From Litorihabitans aurantiacus (GTDB taxonomy: Bacteria > Actinomycetota > Actinomycetes > Actinomycetales > Beutenbergiaceae): a stretch of 64,000 bases of DNA. Positions within the stretch are counted from its first letter, which is position 1; each line of letters opens with the position of its first letter. The notes below the pieces were generated by a model. That model saw only the letters and a list, made by a program, of their open reading frames with translations, did no database searches and had not been told where the DNA came from. The position numbers and the translations under genes were made by a program. This document shows positions 1 through 8,837 of this stretch, in pieces. Where the stretch lies: positions 1,612,001 to 1,676,000 of the forward strand of contig NZ_BSUM01000001.1 of the NCBI RefSeq assembly GCF_030161595.1, read 5' to 3'.

Positions 1-316
1 AAGCAACCTCTTCTTTAAGTGCTTCTCGCGTCATCTCGGTTGACAACTCTTGTATCAGCAGGGTGGCGAGCATGCCACCTGCGAAAGCCGAGAGCAGTAC
101 GAGCCATCCCGGCAACCTTGTCAAGTCCGGGTTCCATGGTCGGTCCATGTCGACGACCGTACTAGCCCTTTCCGACTGGCCGGTCCGTTCGTGAGGCGCG
201 TCCGCACCGTCGCGAACAACGGCCACACCCAGTGGCTCGTCGTCCCCGACCACGCCGACCTCGACACCGCCTACACCCGACCCCGTCGTCGCAGCCCGAA
301 GGAAGGAACTCACCTC
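1..316. other. Left edge of window, no clear gene
   Basis: The first 60 bases are less GC-rich than the rest and hold a TTGACA at 40-45 with no convincing -10 box behind it. From about 191 the reading frame of the next gene already shows the C-ending codon use of real genes, so the tail of an upstream phage gene, or an N-terminal extension of the methyltransferase starting at GTG 191 or ATG 50, may lie here. I cannot decide between them. Confidence 0.3.
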
Positions 317-1114
317 GTGGTGACCCGCCGCTACCAAGACGAGTACTCCACCCTCTGGCAGGGTGACGCACTCGCCGTCCTCCGCGACCTCGCACCCGCC
401 AGCGTCGACGCCCTCATCACCGACCCGCCCTACTCCTCCGGCGGCATGATCCGCGGCGACCGAATGGTTGGCACCGGCCGGAAGTACATCAATAGCGACA
501 GCTCCAACCAGGCGATCGCCGACTTCACCGGTGACAGCCGCGATCAGCGCGCCTACGCCTACTGGTGCTCCCTCTGGCTCTCCGAGTGCCTCCGCATCGT
601 GAAGCCTGGCGGCATCGCCGTCCTGTTCACCGACTGGCGTCAGCTCCCCGCCACAACCGATGCCCTGCAGGCCGGCGGCTGGGTCTGGCGCGGCATCGTC
701 CCTTGGTACAAGCCCACCGCGCGACCAATGCCCGGACGATTCACCGCGGCCTGCGAGTACGTGGTGTGGGGCTCGAACGGTCCGCTCCCCGTCGCGTTCG
801 ACGGCTCCATGAAGACCTTCCCCGGTTTCTACCAGGCGAGCGCTCCGCGCGATCGCGAGCACCAGACGCAGAAGCCTCTCGATGTGATGCGTTCGCTCGT
901 CAAAATCGCCCCCGAGGGCTCGATCGTGCTCGACCCGTTCATGGGAAGCGGAACGACCGGCGTTGCCGCCATGAACGAGGGCCGACGATTCGTCGGGTCC
1001 GAACTCGTAGAAGAGCACCTGCAGGTCGCCGAGCGACGGATCCGCGCGGCCGCCGGACTCAACGTCGACCACGGCGACCAGGACTCCCTCGACCTCGAGG
1101 GGCTCCGCGCGTGA
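317..1114 (+). CDS. Phage orphan DNA methyltransferase (beta class, N6-A or N4-C)
   Basis: Predicted SAM-dependent DNA amino-methyltransferase. The catalytic motif DPPY lies near residues 36-39 and the SAM-binding DPFMGSGTT motif near residue 206. Catalytic motif before SAM motif is the beta-class order of N6-adenine and N4-cytosine enzymes. I chose GTG 317 because GGAAGGA at 300-306 is well placed as ribosome binding site and the conserved part begins right after it. The open frame runs up to ATG 50, so a longer form is possible. No restriction endonuclease is next to it, so it is probably a solitary phage methylase that protects phage DNA or alters expression. The end overlaps the next start as GTGA. 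Target sequence unknown. Confidence 0.85.
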   Translation: MVTRRYQDEYSTLWQGDALAVLRDLAPASVDALITDPPYSSGGMIRGDRMVGTGRKYINSDSSNQAIADFTGDSRDQRAYAYWCSLWLSECLRIVKPGGIAVLFTDWRQLPATTDALQAGGWVWRGIVPWYKPTARPMPGRFTAACEYVVWGSNGPLPVAFDGSMKTFPGFYQASAPRDREHQTQKPLDVMRSLVKIAPEGSIVLDPFMGSGTTGVAAMNEGRRFVGSELVEEHLQVAERRIRAAAGLNVDHGDQDSLDLEGLRA

Positions 1115-3565
1115 CCACCCCGAACCCAATCCTCGACACCGCGCTCGAGCTCCACGACGCCGGCTACAGCGTCCTCCCCATCCGCGCCGACGGCACCAAG
1201 TCACCCGCCGTCGCGTGGAAGCCCTACACGCAGCAGCGCGCCACCCTCGCCCAGGTGCACGCCTGGTTCGACCAGCCCGGCTACGACCTCGCCGTCGTTC
1301 AGGGCGCCGTCTCCGGCGGCGCGGAGTTGACCGAGCTGGAGGGGCGCGCGGTCAGTGAGCTCGCCACCCTCCGCGCTCTCGCTGTCGACACCGGCCTCGG
1401 CGACCTCTGGTCCCGCATCGTCACCGGCTGGACCGAAACCTCCCCGTCGGGCGGCTTCCACTTCCACGCCAGGCTCGACGGCGCCCCCGTCCCCGGGAAC
1501 ACCAAACTCGCGAAGGCCGAAGACCGCCTCGTGCTCGCCGAGACTCGCGGCGAGGGGGCTACGTCGTCGTCGCCCCCTCCACCCACCACGACACCGGCCG
1601 CCCCTGGATGCGCCTGTCCGGCGGCCCCACCACCGCCGCGCTCCTGACCGTCGACGAGCGCGAAGCGCTCCACGCCCTCATCGCCACCCTCGACCGCACA
1701 CCCGCCCGTACCGCGCCCGAGCGACCAGCCGGCCCCGCCCGCGTCCACGACGGCCTCACCCCCGGCGACGACTACGAGAACCGGGTCGACTGGGCTGACA
1801 TCCTCGGCCCGCACGGCTGGGGCCACGTCCTCACCCGCGGTTCGACCCGGTACTGGCGGCGACCAGGCAAGAACACCGGCTTCTCCGCCACCACCGGCCA
1901 CGCCGAGGACCGCGACCGCCTCTACGTCTTCACGTCCTCCACCGTGTTCGAGCAGGAGGTGCCCTACACCAAGCTCGGCGCCCTCGCCGTCCTCGAGCAC
2001 GACGGCGACCACTCCGCCGCCGCCCGCCAGCTCGCACGAGACGGCTACGGCGAACAGCGCGACCTCCTCCACCCCACCAGCGACCTCGCCGGCCTCCTCC
2101 TCAACCCGCCCCCTCACCCGCCCAGCTCCTCGCCAACACCCCCGAACAGCACCAGCAGCCGACCGCCACCCTCCCCGAACCCGCCAACGACGACGACAGC
2201 GAGGACGAGGAGCCGACGCCGTCGTGGACCCCCATCGACCTCGGCCCCTACCTCGACGGCACCTACACCGCCCCCACCCCCACACTCCTCGCCCGCACCG
2301 ACGGACAGGCCCTCCTCTACCCCGGCCTCGTCCACGACTTCCACGGCGAATCCGAATCCGGCAAGAGCCTCGTCGTCCAGGCCGAATGCGCCGCCCAGCT
2401 GCAGCACGACGAGGACGTCGCCTACGTCGACTTCGAATCCGACGCCGGGCAGGTCGTCGCCCGCATGATCGCGTTCGGCGCCACCCCCACCCAAATCCGC
2501 ACCCACCTCACCTACATCCGCCCCGAGTCCTCCCCCTACGCCTTCACCGAAGCCCCCGCCTGGAAGAACCTCCTCGCCCGCACCTTCACCGTCGTCGTCC
2601 TCGACGGCGTCACCGACGCACTCGGCCAGTTCGGAGCCGGCACCAAGGAGAACGACGACATCGCCACCTGGCACCGCGCCGTCCCACGCCTCCTCGCCAC
2701 CCGCACCCGAGCCGCCGTCGTCCTCATCGACCACGTCGTCAAGAACGGCGACACCCGCGGACGGTTCGCCCTCGGCGGCCAAGCCAAGATGGCCGCCATC
2801 GACGGCGCCTCCTACGTCGTCGAAGTCACCGAACCCATCGGCAAGGGCCTGCGCGGCACCGTCACCCTCCGCATCGCGAAGGACCGACCAGGCAGCATCC
2901 GCCCCCACTGCGGCACCTGGCGACCAACCGACCGCACCCAAGAAGCCACCCGCATCACCATCGACTCCACCACCGACGACGGCCTTATCCGGTTCACCGC
3001 CGAGCCACCCGCCACCAACGTCGGCGACAGCCCCGACGGCGACGGCCGCCCCTGGAAGCCCACCGGGATCATGGAGAAGCTCTCCCGCCTCCTCGAGGCA
3101 TCCCGCGAGCCCGTCAGCCAGAACAAGCTCCTCACGATGTACCAGGCGGACGGTGGCCGCGGCCGCAAGCAGAACACCCTCGACGCCATCAACCTCCTCG
3201 TCGACGGCGGCCACGTCACCGAATCAACCGGCCCCAACCGCTCCCGTCTCCTGCGCTCGAGCAGCGTCTACCGCCAGCGCACCGACCCCGAAGCCGACGG
3301 GTACGAGCCCCCGCTGCACGGCCTCATCACCCCGTCCGAGGAGCCCACCACACAGGTGGTTCCCGGTGGTTCCCAGGTGGTTCCCGGAACCACTTCCCGG
3401 GTGGTTCCCACCGGTGCGCCCCCCGTAGGGGCACCGGAACCACCTAACGCCTCCGGAACAGCCCCGGTGGTTCCCGACCGGGAACCACCCAGACAGCGAC
3501 TCCAGATGGACTACCGCACCGGCCAGATGTTCGACATCGCCACCGGCGAGCTGGTGGACACATGA
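1111..3565 (+). CDS. Bifunctional primase/polymerase-helicase, two apparent frame breaks
   Basis: Replication protein. The N-terminal part (about residues 1-190) is a Prim-Pol domain, recognisable from AVSGG...ELEGRA, SGGFHFH and, after repair, GYVVVAPSTHHDTGRPW. The second half is a RepA-like AAA ATPase with Walker A GESESGKS near residue 413 and a Walker B stretch VVVLDG, then a winged-helix-like region and a low-complexity tail. The raw sequence changes frame twice. Adding one G to the run 1554-1558 and one C to the run 2109-2113 gives a single 818-residue protein. Both look like homopolymer errors (see findings). It starts at GTG 1111, overlapping the methylase stop. The 3' end carries the repeat array listed separately. 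Confidence 0.85.
3355..3489. repeat. Iteron-like GGTGGTTCCC array, candidate replication origin
   Basis: Five exact direct copies of GGTGGTTCCC lie at 3355-3364, 3365-3374, 3376-3385, 3400-3409 and 3466-3475. Inverted copies lie at 3386-3393 (partial), 3436-3444 (9 of 10) and 3480-3489 (exact). The copies at 3466 and 3480 form a perfect 10-bp palindrome with a 4-bp spacer. The array is inside the coding region for the C-terminal tail of the primase-helicase. Copies in both orientations suggest selection on DNA, not only on protein. Phage origins inside replication genes are known (lambda ori in gene O). The origin role here is inferred. Confidence 0.6.
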
Positions 3566-4680
3566 GCCCCCTCCACCCCGCCGCGGCCACACCCACCCAG
3601 GCCAGCCTCTTCCCCGCACCCACCCCCGCCCCTGACGTCGACACCAGCCGCATCCCCACCCGCCTCTACCACGGCCGCCCCGGCGACGCCGCAGCACGCA
3701 CCTGCCCACGCTGCGGCACCTGGGTCATCACCACCGCCCTCACCACCCACGCCGACCTCGACCCCCACCCCCTCCCCACCCCCCAGCTCGAACTCGCCGC
3801 ACTCCTCCTCGGACGTCGCACCTACACCCTCCACGGCGGCCCACCCCGCTTCGAAGTCAGCCTCCGCGCATGGCCCACACCCGACTGCACCGCCACCTAC
3901 TGCACCGACTGCCCCGGCTTCCACGCCACCACCATCCGCCCCGCCAACACCACCACCGTCCTCGCCACCCACCACTGCGGCACCCCACCCCTCACCCACA
4001 ACCCCATCCCCCTCCACCCACCCCCACCCCCAACTTCGACGGCCCACCCCCTTCTGACAGGAGCACCCGTGAACACCCAGCGACCACCCCGCATCGTCGG
4101 CATCGACCCGAGCCTCACCTCCACCGGCATCGCCGTCGTCGACACCGTCCGCGGCATCACCACCCACCGCGTTCGGTCCAAGGGTGCGAAGGACGCCACC
4201 CTCGCCGAACGTGCACGCCGCCTGCGTCACCTGGCCGACGACGTCATCACGATCACCACCGCCGGCATCACCGCCCTCGTCGTCATCGAGTCCCCCGCCT
4301 ACTCCAACTCACTCGGCTCCATGCACGACCGCTCCGGCCTCTGGTGGCTCCTCGTCAACGAGCTCCGCTCCCAGGGCATCCCCGTCCTCGAGGTCCCGCC
4401 CACCACGCGAGCGAAGTACGCCACCGGCCGCGGCAACGCCGGCAAGGACGAAGTACTCGCCGCCGTCATCCGCCGCCACCCCGACGTCGACGTCACCGGC
4501 AACGACATCGCCGACGCCCTCACCCTCGCCGCGATCGGCGCACGCCTCACCGGCTACCACCTCGAGGCCACTATCCCGGCCGCATGCTCGACGTCGCTGA
4601 CCAAGCTCCGACTCCCCACCGCGAACGACGGCGCGAACGTTCGGGATTCCGTTCGCGCGCGTGGGGTGGTGTCGGCATGA
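3562..4680 (+). CDS. RuvC-like nuclease with N-terminal cysteine-rich extension
   Basis: The open frame of 372 residues has two unlike halves. Residues 1-165 hold a CPRC pair and further Cys/His residues (CTDCPGFH, HHC), a possible zinc-binding module, ending in a proline-rich stretch. From about residue 170 the sequence is a RuvC-like Holliday junction resolvase: RIVGIDPSLTSTGIAVV (first acidic residue), VVIESPAY and a late GNDIADAL. Such phage proteins resolve branched DNA before packaging. An internal GTG at 4069 with AGGAG before it would give a normal-size resolvase of 203 residues, so these may be two genes whose separating stop was lost in the C-rich run near 4010-4030. It overlaps the preceding gene by 4 bp. 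Confidence 0.7.
   Translation: MSPLHPAAATPTQASLFPAPTPAPDVDTSRIPTRLYHGRPGDAAARTCPRCGTWVITTALTTHADLDPHPLPTPQLELAALLLGRRTYTLHGGPPRFEVSLRAWPTPDCTATYCTDCPGFHATTIRPANTTTVLATHHCGTPPLTHNPIPLHPPPPPTSTAHPLLTGAPVNTQRPPRIVGIDPSLTSTGIAVVDTVRGITTHRVRSKGAKDATLAERARRLRHLADDVITITTAGITALVVIESPAYSNSLGSMHDRSGLWWLLVNELRSQGIPVLEVPPTTRAKYATGRGNAGKDEVLAAVIRRHPDVDVTGNDIADALTLAAIGARLTGYHLEATIPAACSTSLTKLRLPTANDGANVRDSVRARGVVSA
4059..4071 (+). promoter_or_regulatory. Internal ribosome binding site and GTG start for the RuvC part
   Basis: AGGAG at 4059-4063 sits five bases before GTG 4069, directly upstream of the conserved RuvC core. It is the best translation signal in the gene and supports separate translation of a resolvase of about 203 residues. 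Confidence 0.55.
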
Positions 4681-4712
4681 ACGCGGCGGTGGCCTCGGTG
4701 TCGCGGCTGGGG

Positions 4713-5423
4713 CTACTCCGCCCCGCCGAACCCGAAGCGTCGCGTAATCCGCTTCCACGCCTCATACGCGGAAGTCGCATCGCGGGCGTCGGCTTCGTCC
4801 TGGTTACTCACCCGGTGAGCGATTTTCGCCACGTGCTTTAGGGAGGCATCGATGCTGTCTGCCGCCGACGCGATCTGGTCGAGTCGCCCTTCCACGGAGT
4901 CGGTGCTCTTGACGTACGTGTGCTTGCCGTAGACGGCTGCCTTGAGCTCGAACTCGCTCTCGTACTTCGAACGCCGAAGGATCAGGCTTGGGTACCCGTT
5001 GTAGACCACACTGACGCGCAAATCTTCTGGCAGATCAGTGTTCTCCGGGTCATCGGCGTCGTAGTGAACGGCGTTCGTCAGCTCCTGCCCTGGGCCAAGC
5101 ACCGGGATGGGTTCGGAGTACCGGTCACGAACAAACGCGCGCACCGGTTGCCCCGCACCAACGACGGCGATCGACGGATCGAAGGTGAGTCGGACGTTCC
5201 GGGCCGCGGTGACCCCGACGTTTCTCACTACGAACAGGAGCGCGTCGTGGCCCGCAGGAGGGATCCGGTACTCAACGATGACGTCGGGACGCGACCGTTC
5301 TCGCGAATCCCTCGCCGCCGAGAAGAGGGCCCAGACCGCTGCTACAGCCGCAGAGGCGCCGGCGATCGCCCCAACTGCGTTCCAGTCGAGCGCCCACGCG
5401 CTGATTTCCTGAACGTTTCCCAT
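4713..5423 (-). CDS. Membrane-anchored protein of unknown function (accessory prophage gene)
   Basis: Unrecognised protein of about 236 residues. After a short N-terminus there is one hydrophobic segment (WNAVGAIAGASAAVAAVWALF), then a cytoplasmic-looking domain with beta-rich stretches (YRIPPAGHDALLFVVRNVG, LRVSVVYNGYPSL) and a C-terminal helical part. It stands alone on the opposite strand, between the RuvC-like gene and a zinc/HTH gene. I chose ATG 5423 over the upstream GTG/ATG codons because a -10-like TACATT ends exactly 6 bases before it (leaderless) and because the longer form would overlap the divergent gene. Codon use resembles its neighbours less than the late genes do. It could be an immunity or exclusion gene, which is inference. 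Confidence 0.65.
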   Translation of the reverse strand: MGNVQEISAWALDWNAVGAIAGASAAVAAVWALFSAARDSRERSRPDVIVEYRIPPAGHDALLFVVRNVGVTAARNVRLTFDPSIAVVGAGQPVRAFVRDRYSEPIPVLGPGQELTNAVHYDADDPENTDLPEDLRVSVVYNGYPSLILRRSKYESEFELKAAVYGKHTYVKSTDSVEGRLDQIASAADSIDASLKHVAKIAHRVSNQDEADARDATSAYEAWKRITRRFGFGGAE

Positions 5424-5429
5424 CGCACG

Positions 5430-5460
5430 AATGTATCGACGCAACGACTCGCGAGCGCAA
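5430..5460 (-). promoter_or_regulatory. Predicted leaderless promoter of the 4713-5423 gene
   Basis: On the minus strand TTGCGC (5460-5455) and TACATT (5435-5430) are 19 bases apart. The -10 box ends 6 bases before ATG 5423, so transcription should start at or next to the start codon. Confidence 0.45.
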
Positions 5461-5469
5461 GGAGCCGTC

Positions 5470-6423
5470 ATGTTTGAGCACGAGCACGAGCACGTCTACG
5501 CCGCGGTGGCGACGTTCGACGACGTCGCGGGGCCGCGGTCCTGGTCGCCGTGCACGGTGTGTGGTGTCGAGCCGGTGCTGTGCGCGGTCTGCTCCGCGCC
5601 GACGCCCACCAGCGTCCCGATCCACGACGGCTGCCTCGCGACTGAGCGTGAGGTGCTCGACGAGATCGCCCGCATCGTCGCCGCGTGGCCGGAGCCGATC
5701 CGAGAGATCCTGACCGCGGTCGCCTACGACATCAGCGGCGTCACGTCCGTGGACGACAAGGCGCGGCTGCCGTTCGGGCTCGACGCCGTCACCGACGACT
5801 GGTTCCACCACGCCGCCGGTGTCCGCACCACCGGCGGCGCGCTGGAGCTCCTTGAGGAGTGGCGGCGCGCGTGGGTCGACGCCGGCGCCGGCGGTCACAG
5901 CGTCGACGACCCGCACGACGTCGTCGCCTACCTCCGCTCCCGCCTCGTCTGGGCCGCCACCAACCCGACCCGGTCCGGCTTCACCGACTACCGCACCGAG
6001 GCCCGCACCGTCCGCGCCCGCCTCCGCACCCTCCACGGCGACGGCACCGAGACCGTCGGCGGCGCCCGCTGCCTCGCATGCGACGGCCCCCTCGCGCACG
6101 TGCGAGCCGTCGGCGTCCTCGACGACCTCGCCACCTGCCAGCGCTGCAGCCTCGCCTACGACGTCGCCGCAACCGCCCGCACCCTGCGCGCCCGGATCGC
6201 GACGTCGCCGGACCAGGCGCCCGATGCGTTGGTGACCGAGCCCGAGGCGCGCCGGATCTTCGCCGAGCTCGCGCCGGCCACCATCCGGAAGTGGGTCCAG
6301 CGCGGCCGACTCCACGCCGCCGGCAGCAGGTCAGGGTCGGCCACGTACCGGGTCGGCGACATCGCGGTCCTCGCGCGGCCGCGACACGCCGCCACGACCA
6401 GCGCGGACGTGGTTGCGACCTGA
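5470..6423 (+). CDS. Zinc-finger protein with C-terminal MerR-type HTH
   Basis: A 317-residue protein starting at ATG 5470 with AAGGAG at 5459-5464. An N-terminal knuckle CTVC...CAVC and a second pair CLAC...CQRC near the middle are likely zinc ribbons. The last 60 residues (EARRIFAELAPATIRKWVQRGRL...YRVGDIAVL) are a MerR-like winged helix. The middle is an acidic helical domain I do not recognise. Similar HTH proteins lie before the terminase genes of actinobacteriophages and may act in DNA binding or late-gene control, which is inference. The ORF extends upstream to 5431, but that part lacks a ribosome binding site. Confidence 0.75.
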   Translation: MFEHEHEHVYAAVATFDDVAGPRSWSPCTVCGVEPVLCAVCSAPTPTSVPIHDGCLATEREVLDEIARIVAAWPEPIREILTAVAYDISGVTSVDDKARLPFGLDAVTDDWFHHAAGVRTTGGALELLEEWRRAWVDAGAGGHSVDDPHDVVAYLRSRLVWAATNPTRSGFTDYRTEARTVRARLRTLHGDGTETVGGARCLACDGPLAHVRAVGVLDDLATCQRCSLAYDVAATARTLRARIATSPDQAPDALVTEPEARRIFAELAPATIRKWVQRGRLHAAGSRSGSATYRVGDIAVLARPRHAATTSADVVAT

Positions 6424-6441
6424 CCGCGCGAGTGTCACACT
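6413..6441 (+). promoter_or_regulatory. Predicted leaderless promoter of the lipoprotein gene
   Basis: TTGCGA (6413-6418), a 17-base spacer, then CACACT (6436-6441). The -10 box ends 6 bases before GTG 6448. No Shine-Dalgarno sequence lies in between, which fits a leaderless transcript. Confidence 0.5.
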
Positions 6442-6447
6442 TGGGCC

Positions 6448-7056
6448 GTGTTCGGCGTGCGCAGAAGCCTTCTGACTGTCGCTGCCGTCACGGCCCTCGT
6501 GGCATTCACCGCGTGCACCGGCGAGCCCGACCAGTCAGTGACCGAGACCGTCACCGCCCAGCCGACCGAGAGCCCCACCGGCAGCGCCGACGGGACCACC
6601 CTCACGATGGCACCCGTCGTCGCTCCCGAGACGCTCCCGCTCGAGCTCGGCGAGCAGCTCGTGATCCGCGATGACAGCGGCACGACAGTCGCGACCATGA
6701 CGGTCAACGCGATCGACGAGAACCCCACCTGTCGCCCGAGCACCGATTCTCAGATCCCCGGATTCGGGAAGTACATCCAGGTCACAATCGGCGCTACCGC
6801 CCGTGCCGAGTGGGACGTCTTCACGCACGGCCCCCTCCGCGTCGGCGACGGGATGTTCGCCGGACGCGTTGACGGCCGCCTGCCGTTCAGCGCCATCAGC
6901 ACGGCGTACCAATGCTTCGGCGACGAGATCATCTCCCTGCAGCCCGGTGAGTCCTGGGCCGGCCCGATCATCGTCGACGTCCCCAACGAGACGACGTCGA
7001 TCACGATCCGGCCCTGGCGCGACAGCGAGGCTCGCTGGGAAATCCAGATCCCCTGA
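6448..7056 (+). CDS. Prophage lipoprotein with DUF4352-like domain
   Basis: A 202-residue secreted lipoprotein. Basic start, hydrophobic core LLTVAAVTALVAF and the lipobox-like TAC put the lipidated cysteine near residue 23. A Thr/Ser/Pro-rich linker follows, then an Ig-like domain of DUF4352 appearance: a cysteine pair (PTC and YQC), the pattern GKYIQVTIGATA...WDVFTHGPLRV and a final beta strand. It has its own promoter and lies just before the late operon. Surface lipoproteins in phages of Gram-positive hosts often block superinfection (TP901-1/TP-J34 Ltp is the known type). Function here is by analogy only. Confidence 0.75.
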   Translation: MFGVRRSLLTVAAVTALVAFTACTGEPDQSVTETVTAQPTESPTGSADGTTLTMAPVVAPETLPLELGEQLVIRDDSGTTVATMTVNAIDENPTCRPSTDSQIPGFGKYIQVTIGATARAEWDVFTHGPLRVGDGMFAGRVDGRLPFSAISTAYQCFGDEIISLQPGESWAGPIIVDVPNETTSITIRPWRDSEARWEIQIP

Positions 7057-7081
7057 CGGACTCGGGGGCAGGTGACCCACG

Positions 7082-7585
7082 ATGCCTGCCGCACGCACCT
7101 GGACCGCCGACGACGACGCCACCCTCACCGCGCTCCACGACGACGGCGCCACCCTCACCGCCGCCGCCCGCCAGATGGGACGCGGCAAGGCCACCGTCTC
7201 CAAGCACGCCGCCCGCCTCGGCCTCACCTGGGACCGCACCGCCACCGCCGCTGCCACCGAAGCCAAGGTGCTCGACGCCAAGGGTCGCCGCGCGCAGCTC
7301 CAGCTCGACCTCCTCGCCGACGCCGAACGCCTGCGCGAGCAGCTGTGGGAGCCCACCGTCGCGTTCAACTTCGGCGGCAAGGACAACACCTACGCCGAGA
7401 CTCGCCTCGACCAGCCGACGTTCGCCGACAAGCTCAAGATCGTCCAGGCCACCGGCATCGCGATCGACCGCTCCCTCAAGCTCGACCTCCACGACTCCGC
7501 CGCCGGAGCCACCGCCGTCGTCGGCCTCCTCCAGCAGACCGCCGCCGCCCTCGGCATCACCGACCACGACGACACCCAGCCGTGA
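7082..7585 (+). CDS. terS: Terminase small subunit-like protein
   Basis: A 167-residue protein directly before the large terminase, overlapping it as GTGA. The first 50 residues are a helix-turn-helix (TWTADDDATLTALHDDGATLTAAARQMGRGKATVSKHAARLG). An all-helical oligomerisation region follows. Size, position and DNA-binding N-terminus fit the small terminase, which recognises packaging sites. Sequence recognition of this family is weak, so the call rests largely on position. Confidence 0.8.
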   Translation: MPAARTWTADDDATLTALHDDGATLTAAARQMGRGKATVSKHAARLGLTWDRTATAAATEAKVLDAKGRRAQLQLDLLADAERLREQLWEPTVAFNFGGKDNTYAETRLDQPTFADKLKIVQATGIAIDRSLKLDLHDSAAGATAVVGLLQQTAAALGITDHDDTQP

Positions 7586-8820
7586 CCCTCTCCACCAAGC
7601 AGCTCGCATCCGTCCGCGACGCCACCGGCACCGTCAACCTCTGGCACGGCTCCATCCGCGCCGGCAAGACCATCGGGTCTCTCATCCGCTGGTCCCTGTT
7701 CGTCGCCAACGCCCCCACCGGTGGCGAGCTCGTCATGGTCGGACGTACCCGCGACGCCGTCTGGCGCAACGTCATTGGCCCCCTCCAGGACCCCGCCATC
7801 ACCGGCGCGGCGGCCGCGTACGTCGTCGGGAACTACGGCGCCCCGACCGTCACGATGTTCGGCCGCCGCGTCCACGTCCTCGGCGCGTCCGACGCGAAGG
7901 CCGAGCTCGTCATCCGCGGCATGACCGTCGCCGGCGTCTACGTCGACGAGGTCACCACGCTCCCCGAGCAGTTCTTCACCCAGCTCCTCGGCCGCATGAG
8001 CGTCCGCGGCGCGAAGATGTTCGGGACGACGAACCCCGACAACCCCGCCCACTGGCTCAAGCGGAAGTTCATCGACCGCGGCCCCGACCTGCCGCACTGG
8101 CGCGTCTTCCACTTCACGATGGACGACAACCCCTCGCTCACCCGCGAGTACGTCGAACAGAAGAAGCTCGAGTTCACCGGCCTCTGGTACCGCCGCTTCA
8201 TCCTGGGCGAGTGGGTCGCGGCCGAGGGCGCCATCTACGCAGGCTGGAACCCCGCACGCCACGTCATCCGCGCCGCCGACCTCCCGGCGATGATCGAGCT
8301 CATCAGCGTCGGCGTCGACCACGGCATGACGAACCCGTCCGCGGGGCTGCTGATCGGGCTCGGCGAGGACCGTCGCCTCTACACCGTGGACGAGTGGTGG
8401 CTCGACGCCTCCACCATCCCCGGCGGCGTCACCGTCGCCACCCAGTCCACGCACCTGCGCGCATGGCTCAACGGCCGCCGCGTCCGTCACGTCGTCGTCG
8501 ACCCCGCCGCCGCCGCCCTCCGGGTGCAGCTGTCCCAGGACGGCGTCACCGGCCTGGTGAACGCGGACAACGACGTCGCCTACGGCATCCCGCTCGTCGC
8601 ATCCCTCCTCGGCCAGGGGCACCTCGTCGTGTCCGACGCGTGCACGAACCTGATCCGCGAGATCCCCGGCTACTCCTGGGACCCGAAGAAGACCGAGAAG
8701 GGCGAGGACGCGCCGATCAAGGTCGCCGACCACGCCCTCGACGCGTGGCGGTACGGCCTCGTGACCACCGAACGACTCTGGCGACCCGCGCTCGCCCCAC
8801 CCGCAGCCCTCGCCGCCTGA
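7582..8820 (+). CDS. terL: Terminase large subunit (packaging ATPase/nuclease)
   Basis: A 412-residue phage packaging motor. Walker A GSIRAGKT is at residues 23-30. Walker B VYVDE carries D122 and the catalytic E123. The C-terminal RNase H-like nuclease has acidic residues at D246 (GVDHG), D307 (VVVDP) and D383/D387 (DHALDAWRYG). Start GTG 7582 overlaps the small subunit stop and removes a long Arg-rich shadow extension of the same frame. Intact, with no frame break. Confidence 0.93.
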   Translation: MTLSTKQLASVRDATGTVNLWHGSIRAGKTIGSLIRWSLFVANAPTGGELVMVGRTRDAVWRNVIGPLQDPAITGAAAAYVVGNYGAPTVTMFGRRVHVLGASDAKAELVIRGMTVAGVYVDEVTTLPEQFFTQLLGRMSVRGAKMFGTTNPDNPAHWLKRKFIDRGPDLPHWRVFHFTMDDNPSLTREYVEQKKLEFTGLWYRRFILGEWVAAEGAIYAGWNPARHVIRAADLPAMIELISVGVDHGMTNPSAGLLIGLGEDRRLYTVDEWWLDASTIPGGVTVATQSTHLRAWLNGRRVRHVVVDPAAAALRVQLSQDGVTGLVNADNDVAYGIPLVASLLGQGHLVVSDACTNLIREIPGYSWDPKKTEKGEDAPIKVADHALDAWRYGLVTTERLWRPALAPPAALAA

Positions 8821-8837
8821 CCCCGAAGGGAGTCCCT

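Noticed and set aside
40-60. TTGACA at 40-45 as a phage promoter
   Set aside because: No -10 box at 16-19 bases and the window edge removes the context; not enough to list as a promoter.
317-1114. Methyltransferase as part of a restriction-modification system
   Set aside because: No endonuclease or specificity gene lies nearby in the visible part; upstream sequence is not available.
2224-3447. 407-codon Arg/Pro/His-rich frame overlapping the primase-helicase
   Set aside because: Out-of-frame shadow of the helicase; no start signal and no globular pattern.
3562-4841. Second Arg/His/Pro-rich frame over the RuvC-like gene (3870-4841)
   Set aside because: Shadow of the real frame; the RuvC motifs are in the other frame.
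4713-5423. Minus-strand membrane protein as a defence-system effector
   Set aside because: Only one membrane segment and no recognised sensor, nuclease, NADase or pore domain; calling it a defence gene would be a guess.
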